Below, piece by piece: positions 60,810-64,000 of a stretch of DNA of 64,000 bases. The notes beneath the pieces were generated by a model. It saw only the letters and a list, made by a program, of their open reading frames with translations. It searched no databases and was not told where the DNA came from. Source of the DNA: Kiritimatiellia bacterium (GTDB lineage: Bacteria > Verrucomicrobiota > Kiritimatiellia > RFP12 > UBA1067). The translations under genes and the position numbers were made by a program. The DNA lies in assembly GCA_017454745.1 (NCBI GenBank), contig JAFTCL010000007.1, forward strand, positions 73,034-137,033. Direction: 5' to 3'. The first letter of the stretch is position 1. Each line of letters starts with the position of its first letter.

Positions 60810-62285
60810 CTACGCCCCGGCGACAGGGTTCATACTGTTGCGGATCCTGTCGTATGAGTACCGGTTGTCCCCGAGAATCGCTGCGCAACACTCCTCCACG
60901 CGATCCATCGACCCGTTCTTGCGGCGCCACCAATTCTTTAACTCGTCCAAATCGACCAACCGTCGATCGCCTATCGCGATTTCCGGCGCGATGTTGTGCG
61001 GCATACCCAAATCAACCATCAGCACTCCGCCGGGATTCATAAACGGACCGCATTCGGCCGTCACTACCGGTTTCGGGGAAGAAACCGCGCTAACCACCGC
61101 GCCAACGCCGCCCAATCTTTCCGGAATTTGCGACATCGGGATGATTTCCGTACCCGGCAACAGAGTAGGACGCTGATGGTGGTAAACCCATACCACCCGC
61201 AACCCGCGCTTAATTAGACCATTTACCACTCCGCTGCCGACCATTCCGGTTCCGATTACCATCACTTGGGGAGCATTGCCGTTTGCGCCGATATGCTCGT
61301 CGAGATACCGCAAAGCCACGTCCTCGATCTCCGAAACTGCCAGATAATGGCCGACCTCATTTCGGATCAACTTGGAAATCCGCAACGCCTCGTCGCCCAG
61401 TTCGTGGATTACCGGTCCCGACCAACCGTTGGCGACCGACTCAGCCAGCGAATCCTTAAGTTGCGACACTACATGGAACTCGCCGGAAATTTGCGACTCC
61501 AGCCCCGCCGCTACCCGGCACAAGTGCGAAAAAGCGTCAAAGCCCCGCTTTACAATGAAACCGCCCGACGGCAAAGTGTCAAACCGCATCAACCTACCGA
61601 TAGCCGCTGCGGTAGCTTCAGGGTTGGAGGTGGCTGCCACCACCTCGATACGGTTGCAGGTGTTGAGAATAAAGAACTCATGGATATCCCGCAACTGTTG
61701 GATCATGCCGCCCACCCTAACCCGGTCCTCAGGCAACAAATGAAAAGCCGCCCGGGTGTCAGCGTCCAACAGATAATGGTTCGTACCGACAACCAGCAAA
61801 TCAGAACCCGACCATGATGCCAGTTGCCGCACAAGCCGGTTTTTCATCATTTTTGCCTGACGGCAGGAACGTCCGTTGGTGGAAACCGCAAGCAGAAAAT
61901 CGCCGCTACGGGCTATTGCAGGAGTCACGAAATCCCCGTCCGCCCAATTGCCGTCGGCGCAACAGCATGGCACTTTAACCGCGCGGGCCGCCTCCAACAC
62001 CATCCGATTGGCGTGGCGGTCATCGGTACACGCAAATACAATGGAAACTCCGTCAAGGTCAGACGGCTCAAAATCACGCGGCAGATGGTTAATTCTGCCC
62101 GCAGCATACAACTCCGTCAGTTCCTGGACGCAATCCGGGCAAACCAATCGAATAGCGCAACCGGAGTCAAGCAAAAGCTCGACTTTGCGCAAGCCTACCC
62201 GTCCACCGCCTACAACCAGCGCCGTCCGCCCCTCAAGCATTACGTTAACCGGAAAAGTTTTTCGCACCGGTCTCTCTGTAATCAT
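60810..62285 (-). CDS. hemA: Fusion of precorrin-2 dehydrogenase (SirC-like) and glutamyl-tRNA reductase
   Basis: A 491-aa fusion. Residues 1-about 155 are a SirC/CysG-N-like domain: FPVNVMLEGRTALVVGGGRVGLRKVELLL (NAD fold), VFACTDDRHANRMV, and GDFLLAVSTNGRSCRQAK. From about 158 the glutamyl-tRNA reductase follows: LLVVGTNHYLLDADTRAAF, catalytic Cys about 210 in FILNTCNRIEVVA, SGEFHVVSQLKDSLA, the NADPH fold (VMVIGTGMVGSGVVNGLIKRG), and PHNIAPEIA. So one chain makes glutamate-1-semialdehyde and can oxidise precorrin-2 in the siroheme/B12 branch. GGGGA precedes the ATG. It is followed by epmA. Confidence 0.92.
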   Translation of the reverse strand: MITERPVRKTFPVNVMLEGRTALVVGGGRVGLRKVELLLDSGCAIRLVCPDCVQELTELYAAGRINHLPRDFEPSDLDGVSIVFACTDDRHANRMVLEAARAVKVPCCCADGNWADGDFVTPAIARSGDFLLAVSTNGRSCRQAKMMKNRLVRQLASWSGSDLLVVGTNHYLLDADTRAAFHLLPEDRVRVGGMIQQLRDIHEFFILNTCNRIEVVAATSNPEATAAAIGRLMRFDTLPSGGFIVKRGFDAFSHLCRVAAGLESQISGEFHVVSQLKDSLAESVANGWSGPVIHELGDEALRISKLIRNEVGHYLAVSEIEDVALRYLDEHIGANGNAPQVMVIGTGMVGSGVVNGLIKRGLRVVWVYHHQRPTLLPGTEIIPMSQIPERLGGVGAVVSAVSSPKPVVTAECGPFMNPGGVLMVDLGMPHNIAPEIAIGDRRLVDLDELKNWWRRKNGSMDRVEECCAAILGDNRYSYDRIRNSMNPVAGA

Positions 62286-62383
62286 TCACAATTCCCCGAT
62301 GATCCCATCCCAAAAAGAAAGAAAGTATTTTATCCCATCGGCCGTAAAAATGCAATGCCTATTCGGTCGCGGTTTGCCAAAAA

Positions 62384-62941
62384 TCAACGATTCATAAGCG
62401 TGAATAAAACACCCGCGCAAGCCAAAGCGTCATCAAGGGCATCATGGCTGTTCACGCCGTTAATACCCAACGCCTCGATAAGATGCGCGAGAGTGTGGCG
62501 TTCAAGATCGGGTCGCAGGTAGCGGGAAAGGGCGAGAGTGTCGCAGGTTTCAACACCTTCGGGGGAAAAACAAAGGCCGAACTTTCCGCATTCCTGATTC
62601 AACATCCGCATATCAAATTTATTGTTGTGCGCTACAAGAAGCACGTCATTCCCCAGGAAATCGAAAAACTGCCGCATCGCCGCTTCCGGCGCGACGCCAT
62701 GCTCGTAAAGGAAATCTAACGAAAGGCCATGCACCGCTTCCGCCCACGGATTCATCTCGCAAGTTGGACAAATGTAAAGCGCGAGTGTACGCGACAGTTC
62801 GCCGCGAACGTATTCTACGGCGGCAATCTGGCAAATCTCGTCATGAGAAGCGCAACCCGTGGTCTCCGTATCAAACGCCACCACCCGGCCGGACCGGACA
62901 TATTCAGCCAATAACGGCAAATTTCTCTTACAAATCCTCAT
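62384..62941 (-). CDS. DEDDh-family exonuclease (DnaQ-like)
   Basis: A 185-aa 3'-5' exonuclease of the DnaQ superfamily. Exo I: VVAFDTETTGC (Asp, Glu). Exo II: LLVAHNNKFDMRML (Asp). Exo III: NSHDALDDALACAGV with the HxxxxD pair. The mid-region LALYICPTCEMNPWAEAVHGLS is typical of pol III epsilon-like proteins. It might be a stand-alone proofreading subunit, RNase T-like or another nuclease; the sequence does not decide. No strong ribosome site is seen just before the ATG. It lies 98 bases upstream of hemA. Confidence 0.87.
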   Translation of the reverse strand: MRICKRNLPLLAEYVRSGRVVAFDTETTGCASHDEICQIAAVEYVRGELSRTLALYICPTCEMNPWAEAVHGLSLDFLYEHGVAPEAAMRQFFDFLGNDVLLVAHNNKFDMRMLNQECGKFGLCFSPEGVETCDTLALSRYLRPDLERHTLAHLIEALGINGVNSHDALDDALACAGVLFTLMNR

Positions 62942-63151
62942 TAGATACTACAAGCCTCGCAGAAAACGTCACCTGTCAGCTCGATGGTGGCAGGTTTGAG
63001 ACCTTCGCACTCCACCGCCAATCTAATACCGACTAAAAACCACTTGACATCTGTAATACCGTACCAAATTATCAACCGTAACTCAAGCCGCAACTGGCGC
63101 ATCCCGCTTTAATCCGCCACCGCCCTTATAAATGAGATAACTTATGATTGT

Positions 63152-63499
63152 TCACATTTCTGGTCTCACAACGTGTTTTGAAACATCGTTCCAACAAAGC
63201 CCGAGGTTGTTAAGGTGATTCGGATTGACACCCTTGTCAAGGAGCGCGGCAATCGTAAACGGACACGCGAATCCACCTGGCGGGTTACGATCATAACGAT
63301 AGGTAAGATACCATAGCAGATTGTTGCCATTGTGGTCAACGAATGTCCGAATCTGCTTGTTAAATTCAGGTGTTGAATTTACAATAACGCATCTTGCCGC
63401 CAAAGCATCTTCACATGAAACAATTCCGTAGATGAGCTTTTGCAATAGGGAATATGATGTCATAACGCCATAACTCCCAATGTGCAAATCAACGGTCAT
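63152..63499 (-). CDS. Small protein with an ankyrin-like C-terminus, unknown function
   Basis: A protein of about 115 aa. The likely start is the ATG at 63499, which overlaps the previous stop by 11 bases (ATGACCGTTGA), so the two are probably coupled. The C-terminal half NGNNLLWYLTYRYDRNPPGG and FTIAALLDKGVNPNHLNNLG resembles an ankyrin repeat pair. An alternative is that this frame and the upstream gene are one gene split by a frameshift near 63500-63580, since the frame remains open to 63583. No known function. Confidence 0.55.
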   Translation of the reverse strand: MTVDLHIGSYGVMTSYSLLQKLIYGIVSCEDALAARCVIVNSTPEFNKQIRTFVDHNGNNLLWYLTYRYDRNPPGGFACPFTIAALLDKGVNPNHLNNLGLCWNDVSKHVVRPEM

Positions 63500-63833
63500 A
63501 TTTGTAAATTTCCCATCCTGGCAGACGATTTTCCACGTGGTACCGACGCATCGGTACGGCATCCGCGAACGCCAGCTGCACAACGGGATTTTCCATCACA
63601 AGGCCTTTCAGCGCCTCGTCAACGCCCCACCAGATGTGCGAATAGCGGACGGCATCCCACACGGCAACTTTTATTGGATGCGGCAAATCCCCCGTCATCA
63701 CTTTTGCGAAGCAAGCAAGTGCCATCTCACCCGGCATCTTCTTGAACGCAAGCTTCACCTTCCGAGCAATCTCGACCGGATTGCCGCACGCCGTTATCGA
63801 TTGCTGAAACGCCACGACATCGTTCTGTTCCAT
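63489..63833 (-). CDS. Small hypothetical protein
   Basis: A 114-aa protein, unrecognised. The start at 63833 (MEQNDVVAFQQS) has AAAGGA seven bases upstream; an earlier ATG is less favourable. It is mostly helical (EIARKVKLAFKKMPGEMALACFAKVM), with no signal or TM segment. It begins 14 bases after the stop of the FtsK-type gene and runs into the ankyrin-like gene by an 11-base overlap. See that entry for the possible frameshift. Confidence 0.55.
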   Translation of the reverse strand: MEQNDVVAFQQSITACGNPVEIARKVKLAFKKMPGEMALACFAKVMTGDLPHPIKVAVWDAVRYSHIWWGVDEALKGLVMENPVVQLAFADAVPMRRYHVENRLPGWEIYKYDR

Positions 63834-63846
63834 GTTCAATCCTTTC

Positions 63847-64000
63847 TCAAGCATCTTTAATAAGGATTTCGCGTGGCCCCTTGTCGTTCGCTGGACCGAT
63901 TATACCGCGCTCCTCAAGGAGTAGCATGACATGGGCTGCATCATTATATCCAATACTCAACTGTCGCTGGAGCCACGATGTCGAGGCCCGCCGTGTCGTG
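63847..64000 (-). CDS. FtsK/SpoIIIE DNA translocase, C-terminal gamma domain (partial)
   Basis: The minus strand is open from the window edge to TGA at 63847-63849 and encodes about 50 residues: TTRRASTSWLQRQLSIGYND, then AAHVMLLLEERGIIGPANDK and GPREILIKDA. This matches the winged-helix gamma domain of FtsK (STSxLQRRxxIGYNRAAxxxxxLExxGIVGPxxGxxPREVL), which reads KOPS-type polar sequences during chromosome segregation. The remainder of the gene lies beyond the window. Chromosomal FtsK or a mobile-element relative are both possible. Confidence 0.85.
   Translation of the reverse strand, partial: TTRRASTSWLQRQLSIGYNDAAHVMLLLEERGIIGPANDKGPREILIKDA

Noticed and set aside
63044..63072. TTGACA-17-AATTAT promoter on the plus strand
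   Set aside because: No plus-strand gene follows it; the -10 matches only four positions.
62942..63151. Possible tRNA in the gap before the small genes (GGTTTGAGACC looks like a T-arm)
   Set aside because: No matching acceptor, D-arm or anticodon stem can be built around it.

Overview
The window is a gene-dense (roughly 55-60% GC) stretch of a bacterial chromosome. Several features point to the PVC superphylum, most likely Kiritimatiellota/Lentisphaerota: very large secreted proteins built from Calx-beta-like, laminin-G-like and autotransporter-associated beta-strand repeats; an SUMF1-type secreted protein; many signal-peptide-bearing carbohydrate-active proteins; and LysM lipoproteins. That placement is inference; there is no rRNA gene here. 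I see no tRNA, rRNA, CRISPR array or transposase gene.

Layout. 1-0.8 kb: 3' end of a tRNA-dihydrouridine synthase gene. 0.8-3.8 kb (minus): a polysaccharide-precursor operon (nucleotide-sugar dehydrogenase, epimerase, GT2). 3.9-4.8 kb: a secreted propeller-like protein. 5.0-7.6 kb (plus): a Co/Ni ECF transporter, cbiMN-cbiQ-cbiO, with its own promoter and leader dyad. 7.7-13.3 kb: a 1,882-aa secreted repeat protein. 13.4-15.3 kb: a decayed area with an SUMF1 gene broken by one TGA, a zinc-ribbon relic, and a 127-bp imperfect palindrome. 15.3-22.2 kb (minus): a seven-gene operon of two LysM lipoproteins, a small membrane protein, hemB, prfB, an adenylate ligase/dehydratase fusion and a GT2/phosphoglycosyltransferase fusion. 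22.3-29.3 kb (plus): amidase, a TPR-containing secreted protein, a sialidase-like protein, a Lys-rich secreted protein and rlmN.

29.4-38.0 kb (minus): a carbohydrate-binding-like protein, a beta-helix protein, rpoN, leuS, galE and a UDG-like gene, nearly all within coupling distance, behind a candidate -24/-12 promoter. 38.3-40.0 kb (plus): a Tat-exported metallophosphoesterase. 40.0-46.5 kb (minus): a glycan/ester degradation operon (GDPD-GH29 fusion, serine beta-lactamase-like hydrolase, alpha/beta hydrolase, GH140-like protein). 46.7-58.3 kb (minus): TRAP transporter dctP-dctQ-dctM, a DUF3465-like protein, a 2,235-aa double FAD-oxidoreductase/beta-strand-repeat giant, a TrpR-family regulator and a DMT exporter. 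58.5-59.9 kb (plus): a membrane-anchored linalool-dehydratase/isomerase-like protein. 59.8-62.9 kb (minus): DEDDh exonuclease, a SirC-HemA fusion and epmA. 63.1-64 kb (minus): the C-terminal end of an FtsK-type translocase and two small unknown genes.

How it works together. Two heme-precursor steps (HemA fused to a precorrin-2 dehydrogenase; HemB) are at separate loci. The export and degradation genes suggest a heterotroph living on complex glycans, importing acids by TRAP and metals by ECF. The most unusual items are the fused ligase/dehydratase plus fused glycosyltransferase pair (a possible compact lipid-linked glycan route), the GDPD-fucosidase fusion, the linalool-dehydratase-like protein, the secreted double flavoprotein giant, and rpoN embedded in a secreted-enzyme operon.
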